From NCBI RefSeq assembly GCF_036226605.1, contig NZ_CP109000.1:5142501-5206500 (forward strand): a DNA stretch of 64,000 nucleotides. Direction: 5' to 3'. The translations under genes and the position numbers were made by a program. Each line of letters opens with the position of its first letter. Within the stretch, counting starts at the first letter, position 1. Positions 11,342 to 19,553 of this stretch are shown here, in pieces. This DNA is from Streptomyces sp. NBC_00704. GTDB taxonomy: Bacteria > Actinomycetota > Actinomycetes > Streptomycetales > Streptomycetaceae. The notes below the pieces were generated by a model that was not told where the DNA came from, ran no database searches, and was given only the letters and a program-made list of their open reading frames with translations.

Positions 11342-12795
11342 AGAAGTTCCAGCCGCAGCCCGGGTTCGTGGTGCAGGCGTTCCGGTTCGCCCTGGACCCG
11401 AACGCCACCCAGGAGGCCGCGCTGCGTTCGCACTGCGGTGCCGCGCGGGCCGCGTACAACTGGGCTGTGGGCTGGGTGACGGCGGCGTGGTGGCAGCGCC
11501 GCGCGGAGGAGACCTACGGGATCCCCGAGGAGTCGCTGACCGAGTGGCGGCCATGGTCGCTTCCGTCGCTGCGGAAGGCGTTCAACGAGGCCAAGCACAC
11601 CGACCCGCGTTTCTCCGCCTGGTGGGAGGAGAACTCCAAGGAGGCGTACTCCACCGGCCTCGCGAACGCGTCGTCCGCGTTCGACAACTACGCGAAGTCG
11701 AAGAACGGCAAGCGCAAGGGCGCCCGGATGGGCGGCCCCCGGTTCAAGTCGAAGCGGAAGGCGCGTCTTGCCTGCCGGTTCACCACGGGCACCATCCGTG
11801 CGGACGCCGACGGCCGGCACGTCACCCTCCCCCGCCTCGGGACGATCCGCACCCACGAGCCGACGGTGAAGCTCCTCGGCCGCGTCCAGGCCGGGACAGC
11901 CCGGATCCTGTCCGCGACCGTGCGGCACGAGCGCGGACGCTGGTTCGCCTCGTTCCAGGTCGAGGTCAAGCGCGACATCGTGCGCGTGGCTCGCCCGGAT
12001 GTGGCGGTCGGCATCGACCTCGGTGTGAAGGCCCTCGCCGTGATGGCCGACAGCACCGGCGAGATCCGCACCGTCGCGAACCCGGGCCACTACGACGCCG
12101 CCCGCGCGCAGCTGTGCCGCGCCTCCCGGACCGTGTCCCGGCGCCAGGGCCCCGACCGGCGCACCGGGCAGAAGCCGTCCCGCCGCTGGGAGAAGGCCAA
12201 CGCGGCCCGCAACCGCGTGCATCACCGGGTGGCGAACCTCCGCGAGGACGCCCTGCACAAGCTCACCACCGCCGTGGCCGCCGAGTACGGCACCGTCGTG
12301 GTCGAGGACCTCAACGTCGCCGGAATGCTCCGCAACCGGCGTCTGGCCCGCCGCATCGCCGACGCCGGGTTCGGGGAGATCCGCCGCCTGCTCACCTACA
12401 AGACCGGCCAGCGCCACGCCACCCGCCTTGTGGTCACGAACCGCTGGTACCCCTCCTCGAAGACCTGTTCCGGGTGCGGCGCGGTGAAAGCCAAACTGCC
12501 GCTGCACATGCGGACCTACGAATGCGATGCCTGCCACCTGGTCATCGACCGGGACGACAACGCCGCGCTCAACCTCGCCGCCCTCGCGGCGGCCTGCATG
12601 ACTGGTACCGGAGTGGCCGCAGACCAGGACACCACCGTGGTGGTGCCGAAGCCTCGTGGAGCCGACCGTAAGACCCGCGCCACCCGCCCCCGCCGCACGG
12701 CGGAGACGGGGCGGGCAGGTGGCGCGACCCTGCCGCACCAGCGGCAGACAGAAACGAGAGACCGTACTCAAGCCGAAGCCCTCACGCTTTGGTGA
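11338..12795 (+). CDS. tnpB: TnpB, RNA-guided RuvC-type nuclease of IS607 element
   Basis: This 485-residue TnpB starts at the ATG overlapping tnpA. All three RuvC acidic positions are present: Asp227 in VGIDLGVKAL, Glu323 in VVVEDLNVAG and Asp406 in IDRDDNAALN. A CxxC-x-CxxC zinc finger (CSGC, CDAC) sits before the last motif. TnpB proteins are RNA-guided DNA nucleases that use a reRNA/omegaRNA from the element's right end and are thought to help retain the element at its donor site. The protein is longer than the roughly 400 residues of well-studied TnpBs, with a basic C-terminal tail after the last RuvC motif whose coding DNA may also supply RNA scaffold. Confidence 0.95.
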   Translation: MKKFQPQPGFVVQAFRFALDPNATQEAALRSHCGAARAAYNWAVGWVTAAWWQRRAEETYGIPEESLTEWRPWSLPSLRKAFNEAKHTDPRFSAWWEENSKEAYSTGLANASSAFDNYAKSKNGKRKGARMGGPRFKSKRKARLACRFTTGTIRADADGRHVTLPRLGTIRTHEPTVKLLGRVQAGTARILSATVRHERGRWFASFQVEVKRDIVRVARPDVAVGIDLGVKALAVMADSTGEIRTVANPGHYDAARAQLCRASRTVSRRQGPDRRTGQKPSRRWEKANAARNRVHHRVANLREDALHKLTTAVAAEYGTVVVEDLNVAGMLRNRRLARRIADAGFGEIRRLLTYKTGQRHATRLVVTNRWYPSSKTCSGCGAVKAKLPLHMRTYECDACHLVIDRDDNAALNLAALAAACMTGTGVAADQDTTVVVPKPRGADRKTRATRPRRTAETGRAGGATLPHQRQTETRDRTQAEALTLW

Positions 12796-12853
12796 CGAGA
12801 CGGACCTTCCGGGCCGAAATGCCCGGAATGCTGAGACCTGACTAGGGCCTCAG
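12700..12853 (+). ncRNA. Candidate omegaRNA (reRNA) at tnpB 3' end
   Basis: TnpB guide RNAs are known to come from the tnpB 3' end and the element's right end. Here a perfect 8-bp stem with a 6-base loop (TTCCGGGC 12807-12814, GCCCGGAA 12821-12828) follows tnpB. Two bases later comes a second hairpin, CTGAGACC (12831-12838) with GGCCTCAG (12846-12853), with one mismatch and loop TGACTAG. The 5' boundary is arbitrary. If the element ends inside the second loop, the guide would begin near 12846. Confidence 0.45.
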
Positions 12854-12895
12854 CAACGGGCGGATATCCGAACCCCCGGGACGGGAGGTAGCACG

Positions 12896-13699
12896 ATGGT
12901 CCTGAGCAGCCGTGTTGCCGAGAATGAAGGCATGTCACTGAGCAGTGGGACCATGGCCCGACCTTCCGTGGAAAGCGGTCTGGGAATTCGCGCGGAGAAC
13001 CTGCACCGCTCGTACGGCCGCGGCCGTGCCGCGGTCCACGCTCTGCGCGGCGTGGACATCGGCTTCGCCCCCGGCACCTTCACCGCGGTGATGGGACCGT
13101 CCGGATCGGGCAAGTCGACCCTGCTTCAGTGCGTGGGGGGCATGGACCGCCAGACCTCCGGGACCGTGCACTGGGGCACGACCGACATCACCGCGCTGCC
13201 CGAGCGCCGCCTGGCCCAACTGCGGCGCGCGGAGGCGGGGTTCATCTTCCAGTCGTACAACCTGATGCCGGCCATGACGGTGGAGCAGAACGTCGCCCTG
13301 ACCGTTCGGCTGGCGGGCGACAAGGTGGACTGGGCGGCGGTCGCCGACTGCCTCGAGCGGGTGGGTCTCGCCGACCGGAGGAAGGAACGGCCCGGCCACC
13401 TCTCCGGCGGCCAGCAGCAACGCGTCGCCGTGGCGCGCGCGTTGTTCACCCGTCCGCGCGTGCTGTTCGCCGACGAGCCGACCGGCGCGCTCGACCGCGC
13501 GACCGGACGCGAGGTGCTGTGGCTCCTGCGCGAGGGGGTCGAGAACGACGGCCGCACGTGCGTCATGGTCACGCACGACCCGGTCGCGGCGAGCTTCGCG
13601 GACCGGGTGGTCATCCTCGCCGACGGAGTCCTCGTCGACGAGCTGGTGCGCCCGTCCGCCGCGCAGATCTCCGAGAAGCTGAGTGAACTCGCATGCTGA
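12896..13699 (+). CDS. ABC transporter ATP-binding protein (MacB/LolD type)
   Basis: This 267-residue ATPase starts at an ATG six bases after GGGAGGT. Walker A GPSGSGKST, signature LSGGQQQRVAVARAL and Walker B VLFADEPTGALD are complete, and the sequence is of the MacB/LolD/FtsE-like group that works with FtsX-type permeases. Its end overlaps the permease start by seven bases. The ABC-permease-kinase arrangement is common in Streptomyces and is usually linked to resistance to cell-envelope-active compounds, which could include the local peptide; that link is inferred. Confidence 0.93.
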   Translation: MVLSSRVAENEGMSLSSGTMARPSVESGLGIRAENLHRSYGRGRAAVHALRGVDIGFAPGTFTAVMGPSGSGKSTLLQCVGGMDRQTSGTVHWGTTDITALPERRLAQLRRAEAGFIFQSYNLMPAMTVEQNVALTVRLAGDKVDWAAVADCLERVGLADRRKERPGHLSGGQQQRVAVARALFTRPRVLFADEPTGALDRATGREVLWLLREGVENDGRTCVMVTHDPVAASFADRVVILADGVLVDELVRPSAAQISEKLSELAC

Positions 13700-15030
13700 G
13701 GCTCGCACTGGGGCTGCTCCGGGCCAAGCCCTCCCTGCTCGCGGGACCCGCCGCCGTGCTCCTGATGGCCGTCTCCGTGATCACCATGTTCGGCTCCCTC
13801 GTCGCCACGGCGATCGACGGCCACGCGGGCTCGCGACTGGGCGTGATCGGGGGGGCGTTCGGCGAGATCGCCATGCTGATGACGCTGTTCACGGTCACCA
13901 ACACGCTCTCGTTCGCCGTGCGCGGGCAGGCCCGGGACATGGCCCTGCTCCGGACCAGCGGAGCGACGCCCGCCCAGATCAAGCGCCTGATCAGGTGCCA
14001 GATCCTCTGGCTGACCCTCTTCGTCTCACCGCCCGCCTGGTTGCTCGGCGCATGGGGCGCCGGACGGTTCCTGGAAGAGCTGGCCGCCCGGGACATCGTC
14101 CCCGCGGACGCGACCGTGGTGTGGTCCCCCTGGCCGCTGCTGATCGGCACGGCGGTGACCCTGCTGGTCGGGGTCGGCGCGGCGAAGATCGCCGCACGCC
14201 GCGTCGTCCGCGGCCGGCCGTCCACCGTGCTCGTGCAGACGGCCGAGCAGACCGGCGCGGGCTGGCTCCGCGGCATCGCCGGTCTCCTCGTCATCGCGGG
14301 TTCCGTGCCCCTCGTGGTCTTCACCTCCCGGCAGCCGGCCGAGAAGTCCGCCCAGCTGGCCCTGCTCGGCTCGCTGCTCTTCCTGGTCGCCGTCGGGCTG
14401 CTCGGCCCCCTGCTGGCCCGCGTCTCCATCGTCCTGCTCGGTGTGCCGTTCCGGTTGGTGGGCCGCAGGCACGGGGGAGACGCCGGCGGCGCCCTGGCCG
14501 CCGACAACCTGCGCGGGCACGCCCACCGGCTGTCCTCCGCCGTGGTGCCGATCGCCCTGCTGGTCGGACTCTCCAGCACCTTCGCCTCGGTCAGCGGCAC
14601 CCTCCAGGAGGTCGCTCCGTCCAGCGCCTCCGCCGAGAGCGACATCTGGCTGCGCGGGGTGGAACTCGCCATGCTGGCCGGCTTCGGAGCCGTGGCCACC
14701 GTGAACACCCTCGCCTCACTGACCACGGCGCGACGGCGCGAGTACGCGCTGCTCGCCCTGACCGGCGCGACCCGGCGGCAGCTGATGCGCATGCTCGGCA
14801 CGGAGGCCACCCTGACCGCGCTGGCCGGAGTGGTGCTCGGCGTCCTGGCCGCCGCGCCCATGAGCATGGCGTTCGCCTGGGCGGCCACGGGCGAGCTGCT
14901 TCCCACGATCGCGTTCGCCACCTACGCCCCGCTGGTGCTGGGACCCGTGGCGCTGACCGTGGTGACGATCCTGTCCACCGGCATGCGGGCCACCTCGGAG
15001 CCGGCGGTCACCGCCGTGGCCGTGCAGTGA
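13693..15030 (+). CDS. FtsX-family ABC permease
   Basis: This 445-residue membrane protein has two FtsX-like halves, each with several hydrophobic helices. The N-terminal half carries the recognisable MALLRTSGATPAQIKRL segment, and the second half repeats it as YALLALTGATRRQLMRML after a linker. One helix near the start (LLAGPAAVLLMAVSVITMFGS) anchors the extracellular loop. It is the partner of the overlapping ATPase gene at 12896 and ends in a four-base overlap (GTGA) with the kinase gene. Such transporters take up or detoxify antimicrobial peptides or act as mechanotransducers. The ligand is not evident. Confidence 0.9.
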   Translation: MLRLALGLLRAKPSLLAGPAAVLLMAVSVITMFGSLVATAIDGHAGSRLGVIGGAFGEIAMLMTLFTVTNTLSFAVRGQARDMALLRTSGATPAQIKRLIRCQILWLTLFVSPPAWLLGAWGAGRFLEELAARDIVPADATVVWSPWPLLIGTAVTLLVGVGAAKIAARRVVRGRPSTVLVQTAEQTGAGWLRGIAGLLVIAGSVPLVVFTSRQPAEKSAQLALLGSLLFLVAVGLLGPLLARVSIVLLGVPFRLVGRRHGGDAGGALAADNLRGHAHRLSSAVVPIALLVGLSSTFASVSGTLQEVAPSSASAESDIWLRGVELAMLAGFGAVATVNTLASLTTARRREYALLALTGATRRQLMRMLGTEATLTALAGVVLGVLAAAPMSMAFAWAATGELLPTIAFATYAPLVLGPVALTVVTILSTGMRATSEPAVTAVAVQ

Positions 15031-16244
15031 GCGCGCCCCGCCTGGCGGACCGGGACCGCGCCGGACGACGGACACCGCGTCCGGGAGCGATCGTGTTCGC
15101 CCTCACCGGGGTGCCGCTCTCCCTCCTCGGCATGGCCTACGTCCTCGCGGTCCTCTACGTCGGCGGGCTGCTCTCACTGACCGTGATCGGGCTGCCGGTG
15201 CTCGCGCTCGGCCTGGCGGGAGCCCGCCACCTGGGCCGGGGCCACGTCCGGCTGATGAGGACCCTGCTCGGCGAAGGCATCGATCCCCCCGCGCCGCCGG
15301 CGGCGGCGCCCGGCGTGCTGCCCTGGATCAGGAGCCATCTCTCCGACGTGACCGCCTGGCGCAGCGTGCTCTACCTCACGCTGCGGCTCCCGCTCGACCT
15401 GGTCGCCTTCGTGCTGACGGTCGCGCTGCCCGCCTTCGGCGTGTGGTCGATCGTCTGGACGGTGATCGGTAGCCCGCCGCTGTGGCTGGCGGTCACGGCG
15501 GTCGTGGGCGGACTGGCCGCCCTGGCCGTCGCCCCGGTGGCGGCACGCACCATGATGCGGGCGCACCGGCTGCTGGGCAGGAAGCTGCTCGGTCCCAGCG
15601 CCTCCCAGCTGCGGGTCAAAACCCTGGAACGGGCGCGCACCCTCGCCTTCGCCGAGGGCGCTCGCGACCTGCGGCAGGTCGAGCGGGACCTGCACGACGG
15701 CACGCAGGCCCAGTTGGTCGCGATCGCCATGACGCTGTCGCTGGCCACCGACGCGCTGGGCGACGAGCCGTCCCCCGGACGCACCGGGGCCCTCGTCGCA
15801 CGGGCCCGCGCCCAGACCGACACGGCCATCGCGGAACTGAGGCGGCTCATCGACGGGATGAGCCCCGCGGCGCTCGACCGCGGACTCGCCGACGCCCTGC
15901 CGCAGTTGACGGGCCAGGCCAAAGTGCCCGTGGCCCTGACGGTGGAGATGTCCCAGCGGCCGGATCCGGTGATCGAGCGGGTGGCGTACTTCTGCGTCGC
16001 CGAACTGCTCACCAACGTCTCGAAGCACAGCGGAGCGACGAAGGCGTCGGTCGACGCGCGCGTCATCGGCAAGGTTCTGCGGATCCAGGTCCGCGACGAC
16101 GGCGGCGGCGGAGCCGGGATCGGTGCGGGCAGCGGTCTGCCGGGGCTGAGAGAACGGCTGACCGCGGTCGACGGCACGCTCGCCCTCCACAGCCCGCCCG
16201 GCGGCCCGACCACCGTCGTGCTGGAGATGCCGGTCCGGATCTGA
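15027..16244 (+). CDS. Sensor histidine kinase, membrane sensor domain + HisKA_3/HATPase
   Basis: The GTG at 15027 overlaps the permease stop and gives 405 residues. The first 180 residues hold about four membrane helices in two pairs, as in the Streptomyces kinases with a two-pair membrane sensor domain. The phosphorylated His223 is in VERDLHDGTQAQL (HisKA_3), and the ATPase N-box is ELLTNVSKHSGAT, with GLPGLRERL near the end. The usual adjacent partner is a NarL-type regulator; none follows here, and the matching regulator is at 9988, before the IS607 element. It most likely senses envelope stress and controls the ABC operon. Confidence 0.92.
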   Translation: MSAPRLADRDRAGRRTPRPGAIVFALTGVPLSLLGMAYVLAVLYVGGLLSLTVIGLPVLALGLAGARHLGRGHVRLMRTLLGEGIDPPAPPAAAPGVLPWIRSHLSDVTAWRSVLYLTLRLPLDLVAFVLTVALPAFGVWSIVWTVIGSPPLWLAVTAVVGGLAALAVAPVAARTMMRAHRLLGRKLLGPSASQLRVKTLERARTLAFAEGARDLRQVERDLHDGTQAQLVAIAMTLSLATDALGDEPSPGRTGALVARARAQTDTAIAELRRLIDGMSPAALDRGLADALPQLTGQAKVPVALTVEMSQRPDPVIERVAYFCVAELLTNVSKHSGATKASVDARVIGKVLRIQVRDDGGGGAGIGAGSGLPGLRERLTAVDGTLALHSPPGGPTTVVLEMPVRI

Positions 16245-16391
16245 CCGTCCGCGCCGACGGGCCGCCCCGTCCGGTCGCGGTCCGCCCGGCCCCACCGCAC
16301 CACCTCACCATCACCTCGGCGTCCTCGACGCCGCTCTTCCCTCGGTCCGACGCGTCGAGCCGACCCATGCCCAGACGAAGGAGAACCGTCC

Positions 16392-17387
16392 ATGCGTGCT
16401 GCGCGGATCAGACTCGCCATGCTGATAACCGGCGTCGCCGGCTGCATCGTCGCGTCCGTCACGGCCGCTGCCGCGAACCCCGTGCCCGGCCTGCCGCCCG
16501 CGCCCCGGCAGGCGGCCGTCGCGGCCGGGAAGCTGCCCGGCCTCTACCGCGAGAACCGGCGCTACCTCGCCCGGGCCGCCGACGCGGCACGGCGGATGGG
16601 CGACGACGGACGGGCCCGCGCGCTGGACGCTCTCGCCTCCCCCGACCGCGACTTCCTCCAGGTCTCCGCCGACGGTGACGGCCAGGCGGTGGAGGTGCTC
16701 GGAGACCTGGCGCACGCGCAGCGCGTCGCCCTGCTGGTCCCCGGCTCGGACACCACCGTCGACACCTTCGACCACCTCGGCTCCCGGCACGGCTCGGTGG
16801 CCGGCGGCAGCCGGGCGCTGTACGCGCAGATGCGGGCCGTCGCACCGCGGACGCGGGTCGCCGTCATCGGGTGGTACGGCTACCGTGCGCCCCGCACCAA
16901 GAGCCGCGACACCGTGACCCAGGACCGGGCGCAGGAGGGCGGGCGGCTGCTCGTCCGCCAGCTCCAGCGGCTGCGGGGAATCAACCCCGGCGCGTCCGTG
17001 GCCCTCATGTGCCATTCGTACGGGTCCGTGGTGTGCGGGGACGCGGTGCGCGCCCTGGGCGGGTCCGCGCGGTCCGCGCTGACGGGTCTCGTCGTCTTCG
17101 GCAGTCCGGGCATGGGCGTCGGTTCGGCGGCCGAGCTGGGCGCCGGCGTCCCGGTGTGGGCGGGGCGCGGCACCGGGGACTGGATCGCGCACGTGCCGCA
17201 CGCCCAGTACGGCCTGTTCGGCGAGAGAGTGGGGTTCGGCCCCGACCCGGCGTCCGTGGGGTTCGGCGCTCGACGGCTCCCCGTCGGCGACAGCCGGCAC
17301 GGCGACTACCTGCGCCCCGGCAGCCTGTCGCTGCGCAGCATCGCGCTCATCGGCCTGGGCCGGGGCCGGGAGGTGACCCATGGCTGA
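16392..17387 (+). CDS. Secreted alpha/beta hydrolase (DUF1023 family)
   Basis: This 331-residue protein opens with a signal peptide (RAARIRLAMLITGVAGCIV, then an alanine-rich cleavage region near residue 28). The central part has the alpha/beta-hydrolase nucleophile elbow in CHSYGSVVCG, preceded by VALLVPGSDTTVDTF and WYGYRAP, as in the DUF1023 esterase/lipase-like family, and a late His in DSRHGDY may complete the triad. Substrate is unknown. The start ATG follows GAAGGAG. Its 3' end overlaps the acyltransferase gene by eight bases, so the two are one operon and may act on the same lipid or ester. Confidence 0.82.
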   Translation: MRAARIRLAMLITGVAGCIVASVTAAAANPVPGLPPAPRQAAVAAGKLPGLYRENRRYLARAADAARRMGDDGRARALDALASPDRDFLQVSADGDGQAVEVLGDLAHAQRVALLVPGSDTTVDTFDHLGSRHGSVAGGSRALYAQMRAVAPRTRVAVIGWYGYRAPRTKSRDTVTQDRAQEGGRLLVRQLQRLRGINPGASVALMCHSYGSVVCGDAVRALGGSARSALTGLVVFGSPGMGVGSAAELGAGVPVWAGRGTGDWIAHVPHAQYGLFGERVGFGPDPASVGFGARRLPVGDSRHGDYLRPGSLSLRSIALIGLGRGREVTHG

Positions 17388-18687
17388 TGTGCGGGTCACC
17401 ACCGACGTCGAGCGCCCCGCTCCCGTGGTCTGGGACGACCTGGCGCCGGCACGGCCCGTCCGGCTGACGCCGGTGCGGCGACTGCACCGGGCGGTGCTGC
17501 GGATCGACGCGGCGACTCCGTTCTCCCGCGACCGCGCGGTCGACGTGCTGCGCGCCTACGCCATCCTCGGCGTGGTGCTCGGCCACTGGCTGGTGAGCGC
17601 GGTGGTGCTCCAGGCGGGCGGTCATCTGGCGGGCGACAGCCCCCTGCACCACATGCCGGCCCTCGCGCCGGTGTCGTGGCTGTTGCAGCCGCTCGCGCTG
17701 TTCTTCTTCGTCGGCGGCCGGGTCGGATCGCAGAGCCACGCCTCCGCGGTGGCGAACGGGACCCGCTACCGGACCTGGCTGGCCCAGCGCCTGCGTCAGC
17801 TGGTGCGTCCCACCCTGGCCCTGCTGGGCGTGTGGGGGCTGGTGCTGGCCGGGCTGGCCGTCGAGGGCGTGGCGTACGAGACGATCCGCACCCTGGTACG
17901 GCTTGCGGTGTCGCCGCTCTGGTTCCTCTGCGTCTACGCGGTGATCACGGCGGCCACTCCGCTGATCAGGCGGTGCGGCGCGGGCCGGCTGGTGCCGGCG
18001 GCCTTCGCGCTGGTGGTGGCCACGGACCTGGTGCGCGGGCTGGCCGGCGACTCGGGACGGGTCGATTCTCTCCGCTGGCTGAACGTCCTCACCGGCTGGC
18101 TGGTGCCCTACGCCCTGGGCGTGTTCTGGGCGGCGGGCGGCCTCGCCCGACGCAGGTACGCGGCCGGCCTGCTCGTCGGCGGTGCGGCCGGTGCGGCCGT
18201 CCTGGTGCTCCGGTGCGGCTATCCGGCGAGCATGGTCGGCGTCCCCGGGGCCGCCCTGTCCAACCTGAACCCGCCGAGCCTCGCGGCCGTCTGCTTCGGT
18301 CTGGCCCAGTGCGGTCTCGGACTGCTGCTGTGCGGCCCGCTCCGCCGGCTGACCGGACAGCCCACGGAGCCGGTCGCGCCGCTCGCCTCCGGCGAGCGCG
18401 AGGCGCTGGGGGCGCGGGCCACCGCGGGACAGTTCTGCTGGGCGGCCGTGGCGTCGCTGAACCTCTCGGCCATGACGGTCTTCCTCTGGCACCAGACGGC
18501 CATGCTCGCCACCACCGTGTTCGCGCTCGGGCTGGGGCAGCGCTGGCCCGGACTCCACACGGCGCCGGTGCATCCGTCCTGGGTGGCTTTCCGCCTCGTT
18601 TGGATCCCTGTTTTCGCCTGTTTGCTCGCTGTTCTTCTGCTGGCTTTCAAAGACGTGGAAAAGGCGGCCAGACGATCTCCCCGATAA
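17380..18687 (+). CDS. Membrane acyltransferase (acyltransferase 3 family)
   Basis: This 435-residue integral membrane protein has about ten hydrophobic helices. The N-terminal DRAVDVLRAYAILGVVLGHWL carries the Arg and His expected near the active site of acyltransferase-3 (OafA/YrhL-like) proteins, and FFFVGGRVGSQS matches the following helix. These enzymes O-acylate sugars, peptides or antibiotics at the membrane. Acceptor and donor cannot be deduced. It overlaps the secreted hydrolase gene and might modify either an envelope polymer or the cluster product. The stop lies within the CCGATAATCG repeats. Confidence 0.8.
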   Translation: MADVRVTTDVERPAPVVWDDLAPARPVRLTPVRRLHRAVLRIDAATPFSRDRAVDVLRAYAILGVVLGHWLVSAVVLQAGGHLAGDSPLHHMPALAPVSWLLQPLALFFFVGGRVGSQSHASAVANGTRYRTWLAQRLRQLVRPTLALLGVWGLVLAGLAVEGVAYETIRTLVRLAVSPLWFLCVYAVITAATPLIRRCGAGRLVPAAFALVVATDLVRGLAGDSGRVDSLRWLNVLTGWLVPYALGVFWAAGGLARRRYAAGLLVGGAAGAAVLVLRCGYPASMVGVPGAALSNLNPPSLAAVCFGLAQCGLGLLLCGPLRRLTGQPTEPVAPLASGEREALGARATAGQFCWAAVASLNLSAMTVFLWHQTAMLATTVFALGLGQRWPGLHTAPVHPSWVAFRLVWIPVFACLLAVLLLAFKDVEKAARRSPR

Positions 18688-18725
18688 TCGGCCGATAATC
18701 GAATAATGCCGCGCTGGCCTATGGT
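18681..18725 (+). promoter_or_regulatory. 11-bp-spaced direct repeats (SARP-like site) and possible -10 before methyltransferase
   Basis: CCGATAATCG occurs at 18681-18690 and again at 18692-18701, an 11-base period. A possible -10, TATGGT, is at 18720-18725, upstream of the methyltransferase RBS. SARP activators bind direct heptamer repeats spaced 11 or 22 bases just upstream of the -10, and a SARP gene is 1.6 kb away. The distance to the -10 is somewhat long for the classical layout. Confidence 0.4.
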
Positions 18726-18776
18726 TTTCAGCGTTTCTCAATTGTATGTCGAAGCAGTCTGAACAGGAGGAATTTC

Positions 18777-19553
18777 GTGGCCATCTCGAACAATGTCCCG
18801 GGTGCGGTGGAGAGCGGTGCCGGCACGGCTTCCGTGCCGGGTGACGTGAACTCCCTGCGCGACCTCACCGTGCAAGCGGTTTCGGATCTCTATGTGAAGT
18901 ACCAGGACGACCTGCGTGCCGTCAGGGACGCGCAACGGGAGTTCCTCCGGCAGCGCGGCAAGTCGATGAAGGCCCAACTCGACGACTACGAGGCCGAGAT
19001 CACCTATCTGCTGCTGCGTGAGCACCGGCCCGAGACGGTGGTCGAGATCGGCACGTTCTACGGCTGGTCCACCATGTGGATCCTCAGTGCGCTGCGCGAC
19101 AACGGCATGGGGCACCTGTATTCGTTCGACATCGTCGACCGGGTGGTCAGCAACGTTCCGGCCGACCTTTCCGCCGACCGCTGGACCTTCACCAAGGGCG
19201 ATGTGCGGGAGACGCTCGGAGACATCGTCGGCCGCGCCGACTATCTCTTCATAGACGCCGACCACGGCGCCCGGTTCGGCCGCTGGTACCTGGAGAACGT
19301 GTTCCCGAAGGTCCGCTCCGGAACCCCGACGAGCGTGCACGACGTCTTCCACGGCCGCCGGCCGAAGCCGATCAGCGAGGGCTCGGTCCTCATGAAGTGG
19401 CTCGCGGGACGGAAAGTGCGCTTCTTCACCCCCTCGGCCGCGAAGGCTCCCGAAGTCATCGAGCACCTCAGCAGGACGAAGAAGGAACTGCGGCTCGACA
19501 TTCCCGTCCGCGACAGCCGCCACAACCCGATGGTCTTCTTCACCCTCGGATAG
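18777..19553 (+). CDS. Class I SAM-dependent methyltransferase
   Basis: This 258-residue protein starts at a GTG six bases after a perfect AGGAGG. SAM-binding motif I is VVEIGTFYGWSTMWI (near residue 83), with LFIDADHGARFGRWYLE and SVHDVFHG downstream, the pattern of the Methyltransf_24/cephalosporin-hydroxylase-like and O-methyltransferase group. The N-terminal 25 residues are low complexity. It is monocistronic, preceded by its own repeat-containing promoter region. It is probably a tailoring enzyme of the peptide cluster, but the acceptor atom is unknown. A hydroxylation role, as in some relatives, is less likely because no iron-binding set is visible. Confidence 0.8.
   Translation: MAISNNVPGAVESGAGTASVPGDVNSLRDLTVQAVSDLYVKYQDDLRAVRDAQREFLRQRGKSMKAQLDDYEAEITYLLLREHRPETVVEIGTFYGWSTMWILSALRDNGMGHLYSFDIVDRVVSNVPADLSADRWTFTKGDVRETLGDIVGRADYLFIDADHGARFGRWYLENVFPKVRSGTPTSVHDVFHGRRPKPISEGSVLMKWLAGRKVRFFTPSAAKAPEVIEHLSRTKKELRLDIPVRDSRHNPMVFFTLG

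Larger units (their letters stand above)
10700..12853 (+). mobile_element. IS607-family insertion element (tnpA + tnpB), ends approximate
   Basis: A serine recombinase with an N-terminal helix-turn-helix and an overlapping TnpB gene define an IS607-type element. IS607 elements have no long terminal inverted repeats and make no target duplication, so ends were guessed. The left side has three 10-base tandem repeats (10704-10733). The right side has two hairpins after tnpB. A 7-base pair CTAGTCA (10707-10713) and TGACTAG (12839-12845) is inverted between the two sides and may mark transposase sites. CGGATATC also occurs at 10741 and 12861 and could instead be relevant to the ends. Both genes look intact. 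Confidence 0.8.

Noticed and set aside
10741..12868. CGGATATC at both sides of the IS607 element as a target-site duplication
   Set aside because: IS607 elements do not duplicate the target, and the left copy lies inside the predicted end next to tnpA. It was kept only as an alternative end clue.
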